Source: Rhopalosiphum padi (taxonomy: Eukaryota; Arthropoda; Insecta; Hemiptera; Aphididae). Taken from it: 64,000 nucleotides of DNA. This document shows positions 37,001 through 52,000 of the stretch, piece after piece. The position numbers were made by a program, and so were the translations under genes. Within the stretch, counting starts at the first letter, position 1. Each line of letters opens with the position of its first letter. Location: positions 4,526,001 to 4,590,000 of the forward strand of contig NC_083600.1 in the NCBI RefSeq assembly GCF_020882245.1, in the 5' to 3' direction. Below the pieces are notes generated by a model that saw only the letters and a list, made by a program, of their open reading frames with translations, ran no database searches and was not told the DNA's origin.

Positions 37001-40000
37001 CGTCTCGCCAGTCTCGGCATTTATATTTGTTTATATACAGATGGACTGTGGATTAAAGGTTTAAATTTTGAAAGGTCTCATTTTTAAACATAAATAAAAA
37101 GTGAAAAATGTAGGTACTCTTAGTATATTCTATTCCATACTATTTTAACTTTTCAAATTTTTCTGCTCATTGAGACTTTGAGGGAGGGGGAGAATTTTGG
37201 GATCAGACTAACATTTTACCTATTTAGTTAACTAAAAACAAATTAAATTTGCTGATGACCTAAAATTATTTCTTATTATAAAGACCACTATTGATATATA
37301 TATATATTTAACAAGGATTTATGTTTTTATAAAAACTGTAGATAATATATAATATATAATAAAATTAATTAATTAATTAAAAGACAGATAAGTGGGTACC
37401 TACTGCTATGCTGTACATTAGGTATTGAGTGAGTAACTATTATATATAGGTATATTAAAATTTAATTCAACGATATATCAATGCATGTATACAAAAATTA
37501 TTCTGAGCGGAAACCGTTTACCAGCCTATATCACCAAGTGATATATTTTTTTCGATATAGCTTTTAGTAATTTATTTTACTTTTAGTATTATATTAGAAG
37601 GTTGATAAAATTGTTTCCAAAAATATATTATTATCCACTTCTAAGTCCTTTTGTGTTAATAATTATTATATTAAATACCTGAATGACATTGTTCAATGCT
37701 TCCGGTATGTTATCAAATACCAGCGTTCCCTGGTTAGCAGCGATTTTGTGCAGCATCATCAGGGCTTCACGAATGTCCTCTGCTTCACAGTAAGAGATGG
37801 GCTCGCCGGCAATCACCGACCCGGCAACTGCGTCTTGCGGATGAATGACCAGCACCAAGTTCTTGTGGTTAGCGGCGAAATTGGCTGTCTCTATATCGCT
37901 GACCACGTTCCTGGTCTGGCTGTCGATCACGTAGAACAGTATCGCCGCACTCTCCTTGGCCGCGTGTTCTATTTCGATTAGATCTTGGCTCCAATGATCC
38001 ACTTGCTATAAAACACACGGAACGCAATATTAAATGTGGTAACCTATTATGTTTAAATTTAATTTTGATAAGACAATATTTCCGTCAACATGTTTATTTC
38101 AAAAGACCTATTTAATTTATAGGTACTTATAAATTATAATATTATTTGCACGATTTTTTATTTATGATTATGACGTTGGAACGCGGTAATACGTGTCAGA
38201 TAGTATAAATAGTATAATATTATAATAGTTTGTCAATTGTTCATGTGCATAAAAAAGGGGAAACACGTATATTTTGTAATAAATAAATACTGTATAGTGC
38301 ATACAGTATATATACAGTAAGTACTAAGTATGTTATAATGTTATATATACCAGAAATGTCATTCGAATGATAAATAATATAGATTTACAAATTTACAATA
38401 ATTCATACATTTACGTAATTACCTATACTTTCATAAATTGTGTGCATTTATGCCTACTGTTATGAAATTATATGATAAATGTTTGCCAATTGTCATAAAA
38501 TAATAATATATTCTTAAATATAAGTTAGATTAATTAGCTATAACTGCATGATACCTACCTTAAAATGTATTATATAAAATGTGAATATTATGCCCTATAG
38601 AGACAAATTCCATTGCAAGTTACCTAATGTTATACCTACTCCAGTATCTGTATATTATGTTGGTGATATATTAATTTAATTGCTTTTTGCAAAATACTAT
38701 CACGCGTATAACTTAATTGTTTATTTTACATGCATATACCTATACACGCATTTTTCATGACTAATCTAACTAAACAAACGCATTGTACGTTAAATAATTA
38801 AAATTCATTGTTAAAACCTTTTTTGTTTCTTACAATAAATTTAAGTTTAATAAATATTATTTTTTTCTTAAAAATTAATCGGATCTATACCACAAGCAGT
38901 CAAAATTTTAACAATATTTATGTTTTTGTGATGGAAAACAAATTTTACTGCGCAACCAATGATTATATTCTTTATCGTTTGAAACAAGTGCTTTTTATAA
39001 TTGAATCCTTGGTCGATGATTTTATATTAGGTGATACAGACAACAAGTATAGACCTTGATAGAATATTGTCCTAAAAACTTTGAGATACAAGTATATAAC
39101 CGTAAGCATGCTACAAGTACGTTTAAATCATACGCTTGACATTACGCCATATTTAGAAAGGAACAAATCGTGCGAGTTAATTTATATAAAGCTAACCTTA
39201 AACGCAACATATGAAATATTATTAATACCACGACATATACGGAAAAATGAAAAACCTAATTTTTACCAAAACGCGTTTTAATAATGGGTGTATTTCGATT
39301 TAATTTCTGCAGAAAAGAATTAATGCGTAATATTTTATATTGATAAACATTAAAAAAAAAAAATAACAACAGAAATATTATATAATAATGCGTGCAAAAT
39401 AACTTCCGTTCAAATTACGTATAACAATTCGTATATGATTATATTTACAGTATAATATTACATATGGATACCAACCGGATTGTAAAATGATACACCGGCA
39501 TCTTGCAGGTACGGTATGGCCAAGTCTTTGCGCCACGTAGTTGGATTGCAGGAGCCGCCCAGGAACACGTCGTAGCTATTAAGACTTCCTATATTAACGG
39601 AGGATATTAATGGTAACAGGATCAGGAATAAGAATATGCATATGGTTGTCACCGGCAGACGTAGCTTAATATTATAGTAATCGGACATTATACTTTGATT
39701 TGGCTTACTCGAGTTTTTTTTTTATTCCTCTGATGTGTTTCTCTTGATCTTTTTCTAACAGCCGTGAAAACTGCACAGATCTTGGTATTCTGCGGAAGAA
39801 AGGTTTATATACTGTTAAAAAAGGGTAGTATATCATTATTATAGCGACGATCACTAATATAAATGAAACGTAGTGTACAGCACATATGTGAAATTCCTAT
39901 CATTATTTTAAAAAACAAGGATAGAAACAATAAAACTATTTTCATTTGCAAAGAATAACCTTCTCAATGATAAATTAACATTCATTCAAACAATAGTAAA

Positions 40001-43000
40001 AAGAGATGCAATGATATTGTGATTAACTACAATAGTATTAGTTGTGTTGGTAAATACATTTTTTCAATACCGTATCAATAAGCTTATTATCAATACATAA
40101 TACTCAAAGGCATGTTAAAATACAGAATTTTTTGCGTAATAAATATAACCAAATAGATTTTGGATGTCTATATAATATAGGTACATCATCATTCATCATT
40201 ATTCTTTTTATTTTTTTGTGTATCAGTGCATGTAAATAATTATTTTATGTGTTATTTAATAGTGGAAATTATTGTATTCTTAACTCTTAAGGAATTTCGG
40301 TGGCGGGGACCATATAAATAGTACAATTATTTACATATATTTTTAATATTACATTCAGTGCTGGTCTGTTGAACAATTGAACGAAGTATAACTGGGACTA
40401 AAATTGACTCATTTCTAAACTGCAGTTAACAGTCGTAGATATTGCTGAATTTAGATAGTACCTTGTACCTTCATTAAATAACACTTCTCATTAGTAAATT
40501 AGGAGATGTTAGTTTGCATTTTTTATATAAGTTGACAGTTGACGTATGGTGTATTCTCCATCCAAAACCATAATATTCTCCAATTAAATTAATAGTAGTT
40601 ATTGGCAGGCGAGTTGATATTTCAATACTCATTGCCTTGGGGTTCAAATTATTCTTACCACGTCGATGTATATATTATAAATAATAGTAATATGTTTACA
40701 TTGTGTGTTTATTATAAGAACTATATATTATTAAGGATAAACATATTGCCCAGAATAGAAAATGATGTAACCCTTTTAAGTACACGTGACGCGTCATAAA
40801 TTAAAATAAATAATTATAATGATTTACTACATAATTTTTCGTTAGTTGCGTAGTTAAACGTACACACGCTATAATTTATAATATAAAATATCATATTATT
40901 AAATATCCTAGTTATATCCTAGTTGTTGTAGAGTACAATAAATTGCGATAGAAAATAACCACTACACCATAAATAAAGTTGGTTTGGAAAATATATTTTA
41001 ATAGATGACCAAATAGAGACAATTTTCTCGGGAATATAAAAATAATAATATAATATATATATATATATATAGGTTCATTATAATATAGAAAAATTAGAAT
41101 CAATTTCAGTGTTGTATATATCAATATATCATACAGCGATATTGTACCACTTTTCAAAAGAATACACTAACATATTAATTTATGGGAATTTGTCCAACTT
41201 TACAGAAAAATTATTTTGTGAGTATATCACCATTATAAATAAACGTGAGTACATCTAAATTTTAAAACGTACAACTATAATAGTAACTGGTAATTATATA
41301 AGCACAATAATAATTATTATATCTTAGTGAAAAGTATTATTATAAAATTACTATTTTTAATTATAATAACATATTTACGTTGTAGTCGCAGTTTATTTTA
41401 CCTATCATCAAATAAAAAAATTAATACAATCGAAAAACAAAAGCATATGATAGTGAATTTTTTTTTATCGGTTTTGCATTATAAATTTATTAATTATTAT
41501 TATCCAACATAGGCAACTCTATTTATAAAATGTATATTTAAGATCATGATGCATTTTGACGAATAATATAAGATAGTTTTTATACAATGTTTTAATTACA
41601 TCATTAACATTAAATAATATAATATAATTACATGAAACGTATTATTATCTGTGAGAGAGTATATTTTATATCAAAGAAGATGATAATTTAAAAAATAATT
41701 GTAACTACAACCAGATAACGCACTATTTAATAAAGTTTAAATAAGCATCATGCCATCATGTATATGGATTCCACCAAATTTTTAATTGATTTTTAATAGA
41801 TATATATGTAGGTACTACGTACTATTAATAATACTTATATTTAATATTGTAGTATATTATATTAAGATGATGCTACACTAGCTACTCCCAAAATATATAT
41901 ATTTATGTATTATATACATTAAATATTATGAATTTTTATATTTTAATGAACTGTTATACTTTTTATATACAAAATGATATAATTATTTAAGCAAGTATTC
42001 ATTCTTTAAAGGACTAATATAATGTATAAGTCAGATATTGGTATTATAAGGATGCTACACATGCATGTGTTGTCTCTGCTTATAAACATACAAAATGGCA
42101 AATTTGTTTTCAGTAGAACCTATTTTGTGTTGTTAACTTTAACATTAGAGTGAATTGACAGATTAAAAACTTTAGGTTTTACATTAACTATTATTTGTTG
42201 TTGGATTTTACGATGTTTTAATTTTTAAGCAAGTTATGAACATTTTTAATTTTAATATTATAAATACTAATTATTCACTTTAAAATTAAAATATAGTAAA
42301 AAAACCAACGAGAGAAAACAGATAATATTTATACCTTTAAGTTTGATAAAAGGTCAATTCGCTCTAATATTAAAGTTAACAAAACAAAGTCTGTTCTACT
42401 GAAAGTAAATTTACATATATAGTTTATAAGACGGAAACAATGACGGAAATCATGCGGATGTAGCATCCTTATAAGACTAATATTTGACTTATATTATATT
42501 ATATAGGTCCTTTAAAGAATGGATACTCGAAAAAATAATTATCTCATCTAGTATATAAAAAGTACAATAGTTCGTTAAAATACAAAGATTTATAATATTT
42601 AATGTACATAATACATAAATAGATATATTTTTAATTTTAGTATATTTATTTATAATAATTATTGAAAACAATGCTGACGTCTCATATTTTTTTTTAAAAT
42701 GTATACAACAATTATGTTTTTAGACAATTTTTTTATTTTTTTTATTTTTTGAATGAGAACACATGTTTAATTTAATTTCATATTTCAAAGTAAAAATAAT
42801 TTTCTGAGAATTTTGAAGTATAAAAATCGAAATTTCAACGAGTAGTTTATTAGTTATACTTATAACTGTTATAACTTATAAGTAAAGATAAAAAATATTC
42901 TGCTTTGGAATATGAAATAAAGAATGTATATTGCCATTCAACAAAAAAAAATAGAAATTTAATAAGTTTAACGATAAAAAATAGTAAAAAAACATATTAT

Positions 43001-46000
43001 TTTGCCATGATGATAATAATAATAATAATAATAGGTACTTATCGAGGTAATGTGTTTTTTGATAATATAATCACTTAAACTAACCCATTATAGATGTTCA
43101 AAATTATTTCCTAGGTTCTTAATATTTAGAAAATGTTAAACTGGCAATTGTTGTATCTTTTGTATATACAAACGTACGTTTGTATATTAATAGACAATTT
43201 TACACTAAATAATCATTCAATTTAATTCAGGTACTTAAGTACTTTTAGTATTAAAAAGTAAATATTGATCTATCAATAAATTTAATGGTAAGATTATAAT
43301 CTAGAACTCAACGTCGTTTTTTTATATTTTAATTTTATATAGCAAGTTATAAATATTTTAAAATTATATATTTTTTGTAATGTATTACGCATTTGGTATA
43401 ATAAAAACCTGATAGGCTTTTAAGGTACATACGATTCTCAAGAAAAATATAAAATATAATTATATTTCATTTTATTAAGATTGGTTTTAGAATTTAAAGC
43501 ACTTATCACTTATCAATATTATTAATTATAACTGTTTTTAATTTCAAGAAGGTGTATGCAACACTATACACGTATATATATATATATATAGGTATAGAGA
43601 ATAATTAATAAACATTGGTGTCACATATAGTTAAACACATTTAACTATGATAACATTGATTATAATGATTATTATTATTATTATTCTATATGGCTATACA
43701 TGAATTTTTATATTATATGACTGAATATCGAAAATAATTTTATTTCTATTGTAAACATGCAGCAAATATTTAAGATAGAAACAATATTGGATATAGGTAC
43801 CCCTCAAATAATATGTAATATTGTAAATCGTAATAGCTACACAAACAATAGAAACACTGTAATAAGCCAAACTAAAATCTCTGCTTATTATTTACCCTCT
43901 ATCCAAGCCGTTTTTGAGTTTCTTAGCTAACAAGCAAAATTCGCCAAATGTCATGTACACCGACGAACTTCTATTGGCACATTTCATCACACACTGCATC
44001 ATTTCAGCGACTATTTGAAAACGGGTAAAATTATAAAAATGTATTGGAGTTGTACTCAAATAAGGGAAAGTGTTGTTGCAAAATAATTACCTTGGGCCGA
44101 GGTCAGGTACAATCCTAGGTCGTTGAACAGCGCTTGAACTCTGTGGGCCGGTGCGTTCGTGTTTTGGGAGCCCACACGCGAGTTCCATGCCGAACACAAT
44201 TCTCTACAAGACAGAAAAAAATATATAAATATTAGTATAAATATCATATTGTTTAATTAGGTAAAAATAAGGAAAAATAATCCGGAATCGCCGTAGCGTT
44301 TGATTTTAATTAATAATTATTATTTTTTATTTACGACTTTGTATTACATTCGAGTGCGTACAGGAAGAAACCATGTTGACGCTACTAAATCGAACTACGC
44401 ACAGAGCAATATTTCGTAGATTGTGTACAATACATAGAAGTATTGTACCTCCTATGATAGGATTATAAAATCATCACATTATAACAATGAGCAGATTAGA
44501 TATGCGCGTGTGAGGAATTTTTTATACAATCGAATTAACAATATCAGTCGGTCGAATTACACTAATACAGTGTGTGTATAGAATATAATCCCAACATAAT
44601 CTAACTACATTCCAGTACACCCGGTGTTAGGCGAAAAAACGGTGACAACAGATAAGTTTGGCAATACAAGTATTTTTTTTTATTTATCTTTTATAATCTA
44701 TTCCGTAAAAGTACTATGTTTGGAACAGAATTGTCAGTTTTTAGAATATTATTGACTACATTGTAATTATTATCAATTGATTAAAGATTCTATACCTACA
44801 TACATTTTGAAATAAGATCGTGCTTATATTTCAACTAATATCTTAAATTAAGATTTTTATTTTAAATAAATAAAAAAGTAGTATATTTAACATATTATAT
44901 GCCTTGTGAAACGATATAAATACTAACTTAACAAATATTTTTATAACAAAAATACATATTAAATTAATGTTTGGTATTCGTGTATAGTTTTTGTCGTTAA
45001 GACAAAATGTATGTACATTATTAAAACTATAAAAATTATAGTATTTTTTTTTTAATTAAGATATATTATTTTTATGTATACGAAGCAACAATTTAATTAT
45101 TTTTATTATGTTTTATAATTATTAAGACTACCGCCATATTTTTCTATATAATATTAAATTATGTGAATTATATTAAATGTTTTTGTATGATTAACTAAGT
45201 TTTTATTGCCAAAAAATATTAAAACTATGTTATGTATACATACTGTATTACTGCCAATGCTACAAAAATAATAGTATTCTTCAATATCCATGAATTATCT
45301 ATCTATTAGTTAAATTAAACTGTAAAAAAACTTATATTAAGTAAAATACTGTTTGGAATTTTTTTTTCTATTTTACATTTTGATTCAAGTTAAACAGTTA
45401 CAACATAAAATAAGTTCTTAATGAAAACAAAGTATATGCCTTAAGATTCGCATTTTAAAGGTAAATTGGAACACCCATAAAAAAATAATATAAAATCAGC
45501 CATGTAAGTTCAAACAGTACTTAATACTTATAAATATTTATAAATCAAGATCATACTTTTGCACTAAAATCCGCTTTCACGATTGAAGATACAGTAAGTT
45601 AAAATTAAAAATTTGTCTAAGTTACGCACTTCTACGACATATATTAATATACGTAAATATTTATCGTAGTCACTTACCAATAATTAGCTTTGTCTATAAT
45701 TATAAGAAAGGAGAAAATAGATAATTATATTATTATTTAAAAGGTATTGTTTTGCCGATTTGCACAGATGATGACTTTAAGGTAGATACAATACGAACAT
45801 AAGAAAACACAAATGACGCTATCTGTACAGTAAAAAAAATTTTTACCGGGGATTCAGTTAATACGTAAAATATAAAAACAGTAGGTAACTTAATAAAATT
45901 AAAAGTATTCATAAGAAAAAATAAGTTTTTAGTACTACAGGAAACTCTTCTTATCATATACAAGTTTAAGAATTTCAAAACATGATTCCTATAAATATAT

Positions 46001-49000
46001 ACTTAAAAATTCTATAAATTAGAATTTAAATAAATGTATTATTATTAAAAGAAACGTTTCACCTTGTATATGTTATACGACTTTAATATAGTTAAATGTT
46101 TAATCAATTATAATTTATAATATATAGGTACCAGTTATATGGCAACTTGTTTTAACTATTGCACAAATATAACGTATAAAATTCAATTTCCTGCTATTGT
46201 CATTTGTTTAAAACCTGTGCATAATATTATATAGTATTTTATCAAGTCAATCTACTACAGATTCTTATAATACAATAATATGTGTTTGCATATAATTAAT
46301 TTATTTAACATTTTATAGGCGGAATTCAAATGCAAAATTATCATTTTTATTATATTTTGTTTTGTTTTACAAATACAAAATATTAAAATAATACGAAAAA
46401 AAACATAATATTTGTGTAGTGTATAATACTAAAAATACAATCAACATTTTTAAATATATGTATATAAAAATATAAGATAACATAGAAATGGTTAAAATAT
46501 TTTGAATCATCAGAAAGATTACATCGCATATGATATGATAGAAGAATAATTAATCACTCACGTCTTCATTTATTTGTTTGTTTCATTTCAATAGATAAAT
46601 TGACTATACCTCCTGTTTTCATTTTGAGTGCGTATTTTTATATTTGTGTACAATTACACACAGACATACGTATAACAAACAGTCACGCATCTATGTATAG
46701 CTAGCTTAGAAAACAGGATATTTTTTAAGCCATAAATATGTTTCATGTATGATTATTGTGCCAAAGAGGTCCCACTTTCTTCAAGCATTCTCACTAAATC
46801 GAAAATTTTAAATTAAAAATAAAAATAGGCACTAGGCAGATGAAAACTTTTTGGAATTTATTAATTTAGCAGAGCTGGTTTAAATAGTTCATCAATTTTA
46901 GGTATTCGTCTTACAAGGAGTGTTATGAAAATAGATACTTATTTTAGCATATCTCGTTTGACTACACTGAGTGGGCCGTTTGGGAAAATAAATAAATGAT
47001 TTAGGAGGTTAAATATCAATATAATATATTCATATACCAACAAAATAATAATTCAAATCAAATGAATATAATTTAAAAATAAAATATAATCCGTAACATT
47101 GTATTTTAAATTTTAATATTATAATCAAAAATCAACGGTATATATTATAATGTAGGTAGTATCTAGAATCTAGATATAAATAAAATATATGTAATCAACG
47201 ATCCTAATATAATTTATTATACTCGTATAACACATTGTAGGCGCCATATATAACTTATAAAATAAATTAACCAAAAATTTAAGTTATTTATTAATTTTTA
47301 GTAAAAATTCTATGGTTAGAATTATTTCTCCATTTTCGTACCGTACCTACTAAAAATGTTATTGTTTGTTTATTAGTCCACAATGTATAAATTTATATAA
47401 TTTATGAATTCACCAACTTTTGAACGATTTAATTTTGGTTACTTTACAAAGTAAATGTCTAGTCTAAGATTTAAGATGTAAGTATTCGGAGATGGTGGTT
47501 CGAATAGTCGTGTCGTGATGTCCCATAGTGATGGTTGGATATAGATATAGGTACTAGGTTATAGTGTTAAAACAATGTACTTGAAAGTATGTCGGGATGC
47601 CGCAGGTACTAAAAAAACAAAAATAACCTATTCACTCTTAACATTTTACTTTTTTTAAAAGATTATAATCGATATATTTTCAAATTATTACACTCAGTAA
47701 TAAAACACCACATTCAAAAAATAAGTTTTAAGTTTCTCTAAATTTTTCCGTTTACATTTCTGCAATAAAATAAATTAAAGTATTAAATTAGAACTATTAA
47801 CTTAAAAACAATAAAATTATAGTTGCCAATTGTTATGAAAAATACGAAAATGTAGAAATATATTGATACTACCTAATGGTTTATTAAAGAATTATAAACA
47901 TCTTTACACTTGCCGGGATGCAAAAAATCATCACCATGACACAATTTTAAAAGGTCAACTACCGAACTCATGGCAAAATATCAAAATTAAGGCATACCTA
48001 ACAATAAGATTCATATCAGTATCGTCTTAATTATGCAACTATAATAGGTAGATACTTATATAGTTATATTAAGAATAACGACTGTAGATAAGTATTATAG
48101 TATTATAATAAAATTATTAATTTAAAATTAACATTACAATTTTAATAGTTGTATTTATTACAAGATTGGTAATAATAATTATCATAGTTATTGTGTTAAT
48201 TAATACATGAAATAGAGTAGTATCCAACAGAAGTTTTTCTACATTATACTAATAACTATAATAAGATAATAATAGTGTATACATTTTATTAAGATAATGT
48301 CAGCACACTATTTGCTTTCTCGTCGCTCTGACCCACTCGCAATATACCAATTTACGTTTAAATCTAATATTAGAACGAGTTTTATTTTTTCAGTACTATA
48401 CTTCGTGGTATTACATATAAAAAAAGATGAACATTTTTGATTTTCAGTGTGCGATGTCGTTTGCTAACCAAACATACAAAATCACTAACTTATTATATTT
48501 ATAGGAATATGTAGCGGAGTTAGTTCATAGTTTTTCTTATTGTGCACTACAATAAGAAGCCAATTCGACCAAATTATATTGCATTTGATGACGAAGTGAG
48601 CCAACAATCAACTCGGCATGCCCAATTTTTTCTTTTTACAAATTGTTTACTTGAAGTTCACTATTAATTACTAATTTCCTATTTATATGAAACTAATTTA
48701 TTTAATAATATATTTTTTAGTTTTATATATAATATATACATAAATCTAAAATGTAGCAACTAAATAATTTTACTATGAATATTGTTATAGTAAATAGTAA
48801 TAATAATAATATTTCTTTAAAATTATAATTATTATAAGTATTTATTTTTAGAAATGTCACGTTTCGTACATTTAAAAAAAATACAATAATTTTATATATA
48901 CATAGATTTCTGAAAAATAACATATTATTCATTAGTCAATGAAACAATGACCTCTTATGCCCGAGTGCGACGGACTGGACGGACAATGGATGAATGTTCC

Positions 49001-52000
49001 GCATTATAAGCGAAATCCAGCGAAAGGAACGCCCATTGTTTCCGAGAAGGACAGGGCTATTGGCCAAGACATTAAACATATTTTATAATAATATATTAAA
49101 CTATATTTTACAAAAAATTAAGACGAAAACACACTGTCAGATGTATGGAAATTTGAATAGCACATGCCTCATATTATAATTATAATACTTGGAACGTGAA
49201 GGCCAGTGGGCAGTGATGTAATTATTTCAAGTCTAAAAACTTGTGGACATTTTGATGGTAAACAAAAATAATAATAATTTCAATTTTCTTATGGTACTTA
49301 AAAAATTTTGCCTGTTCATTAATAAAATTGTCTTTTATAATTGACTGAATTTTTACAAACGCACGTAAAAAAAAATAAAAAAATAATTTTTAAAACAATT
49401 GTATTTAAATTAATTTTTTCGTATTATATGTGTTAATGGCTTAAGATCCGTTGAATCCATTAAATCTTATGATTGTCCAAAAATATACCAGTAGTGATAA
49501 ATAAAAATTAGTCTTATAATAATCAGTTTATGTTTAAAATACCTAATCATTTTGGTATTTTATTAAATTTAATAACGTTATTTTGTATTATTTATTTTTG
49601 TACTAAAATTATAATATGATAAGCAACACGTGCACTTTACTTATAAGTACCCTTAATTGTGCGTCAATAAACATATCATTATTACTATTATATTAATTAT
49701 CATAAATCCAGTCTAATGAGACTAAATGAGATCCAACCACCTTACCCACCCGTTCTATCCACTACCATGGCAGATATCAACAAATTCATTTTAAGTTCTT
49801 TGAGGAATTTAAGTGACTTTAATTCGCTTTTAATCTATTTTTTAACCCTAGTCATTTCAAGTATATTAATAATAATACTCATCAAAAATACATACACAAA
49901 AAACAAATTTATATCACAAGCTGTAACTAATACTATGCCTAATGAAAAGGTTTCTTATTCGTGTATTAGGTACTCATGTCCAAAATCTTTTACTTATCAC
50001 CTGCCGAACTTATAAGTTCGTGTATATTTTTGCATTTAGGAACATTTAAATTTCAATATATTATAATCGTCATATCAAAGCTATTATACGTATAATAATG
50101 TAACGGACCTAATCAAAACCAATATTAAAAAGTTATAATAAAAGTAAGCGATATTATATAAAAAATTATTGATAAATAAAAAAAAAGCTAACAACTAAAA
50201 TCTATAAAAATTAACAAAATCATTAGAAAAATACCTAATTTTTTACATTATATTACATGTTAAATGATGCAGATTTTTATTTCAAGGATGTTCTGTCACA
50301 CATAGCTATAAAATTGATATTTATTTATACAGTGAACATGACTTTGGCTAGTATACTATTAATATTTTCTATAAGTCCATCGTGAACGCTTTCAACAGTC
50401 TTCCAAAATTAATCTGGTATTTGGCAATTATATTGGACCTTGAATAATCCGACAAATAATACAACTCTTTTCATATAAAATCATTGCATTCAATAACATT
50501 ATAAACTATATGATGAAAACATTAATTATAATAAAATCATATAAATTAATACAAACACAGTTTAAAATGTAAATCTTAACAAAAACGATCATTCGTATTA
50601 TAGCGTTATAATATGCAGACTCTAAGCAGTTAAAAGAATACATATAGGTAGTATTCTGTGTATGTATATAGGTTTACATATTATTATATTGCATTATTTT
50701 TTAATATTAATAAAAAAAAATTGAAATAAACCAATTGCTTATTACTTATTAGTTATTAGTTTATTACCTAATAATAAGCCATCTACTCACCTGTGCATTT
50801 AAAAATTATCGGAAACCAAAGGAAGACGAAATCACACACATTTATATAATATATATTAAATAATAAATATATTTAAAGAATTTGCAAGAGTTTTTATCAT
50901 ATACTTTAAATTACTAGGTTATGCGGCAAATAATATGTAAAACACACATATTTTGTCATACTTGCTGGAATAATTTTTATTTTTTGCTGTCGGCGAATGA
51001 AAAAATGTTATAATAAACGAGTCACATTGGTTATGTATACGTGAACATTTATTTTTAATTTACTTTTTACTATTGATATTTTAATTGGTTGTTATCGAAC
51101 TATAAATTAACTATTATTATTGTTGTGTTCTTCGAATTATCATCATTAAACACAATGATTTATAAATAATTACGAAAAACAAAAAAAGTTAGTCACATGA
51201 CATGTGTTTAATATCAACTCTGGCCCATCAATATCGTAGTGGTTACCGCAGAGATGTATACATATCACGAATCGCAATACTATAGCACACCGCGGTTGTA
51301 AACAGTCCGAATCACTGTAATAATATGCAGATTAAAATAGACCAGTTATACTGACTGATCTAGAGATGCAAGTAGAGAACCGGTTGTCTAGTGGTAGGGG
51401 GCAGTGAATACATAATTAAAATGTGTAAATATCAACAAAATAAGAAAAAATAATATATTTCACGCTAAAATATAGTAATACACACGAGCGTTTATGTATA
51501 CGGCATTATAATATAATATCAAAAAGGAAACGACAACATCGCCGTAAAGTTATTTGGTCCAGGATCGCCTACGGATCGGCTTCGGTCGTGGGATTAGGGG
51601 GGCCGGACTGAGGAGTCACACAATATATCGGGTGGTAGGCAGAGACAAATAGCACATAATAATATGTACAGACTGGTCCATTAAAATACCATTATCAACA
51701 CCAATTTTCAATAAATTAAAAATAAATAAATATTTTTCTACAATTTGAAAGTAGATATAATTCATTATACAACATAATATTATATAAGATTAAACTATTT
51801 TATCAGATATTATTACAAGCATAATACCAAATGATAAATATTGAAAGAACATATTTTTTATATTTAAAAGCATTTAAAGCCTAGGCAAGTCGTTAATGGC
51901 TTAAATGATTTAAAACTAAAAAAAATGATTAATTATTTGACAATAATGTTTAGAAGTATTTTACTGCTGAATATTGAAAAAAAATATGTCATTAAAAAAA

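Noticed and set aside
46739..46795. Possible minus-strand terminal exon reading RMLEESGTSLAQ then stop, after a TTTAG acceptor
   Set aside because: Only 13 codons, no upstream exon of matching phase; could easily be chance.
51375..51410. tRNA-like GGTTGTCTAGTGGTAGG motif
   Set aside because: Resembles a tRNA A box, but no B box or cloverleaf follows.
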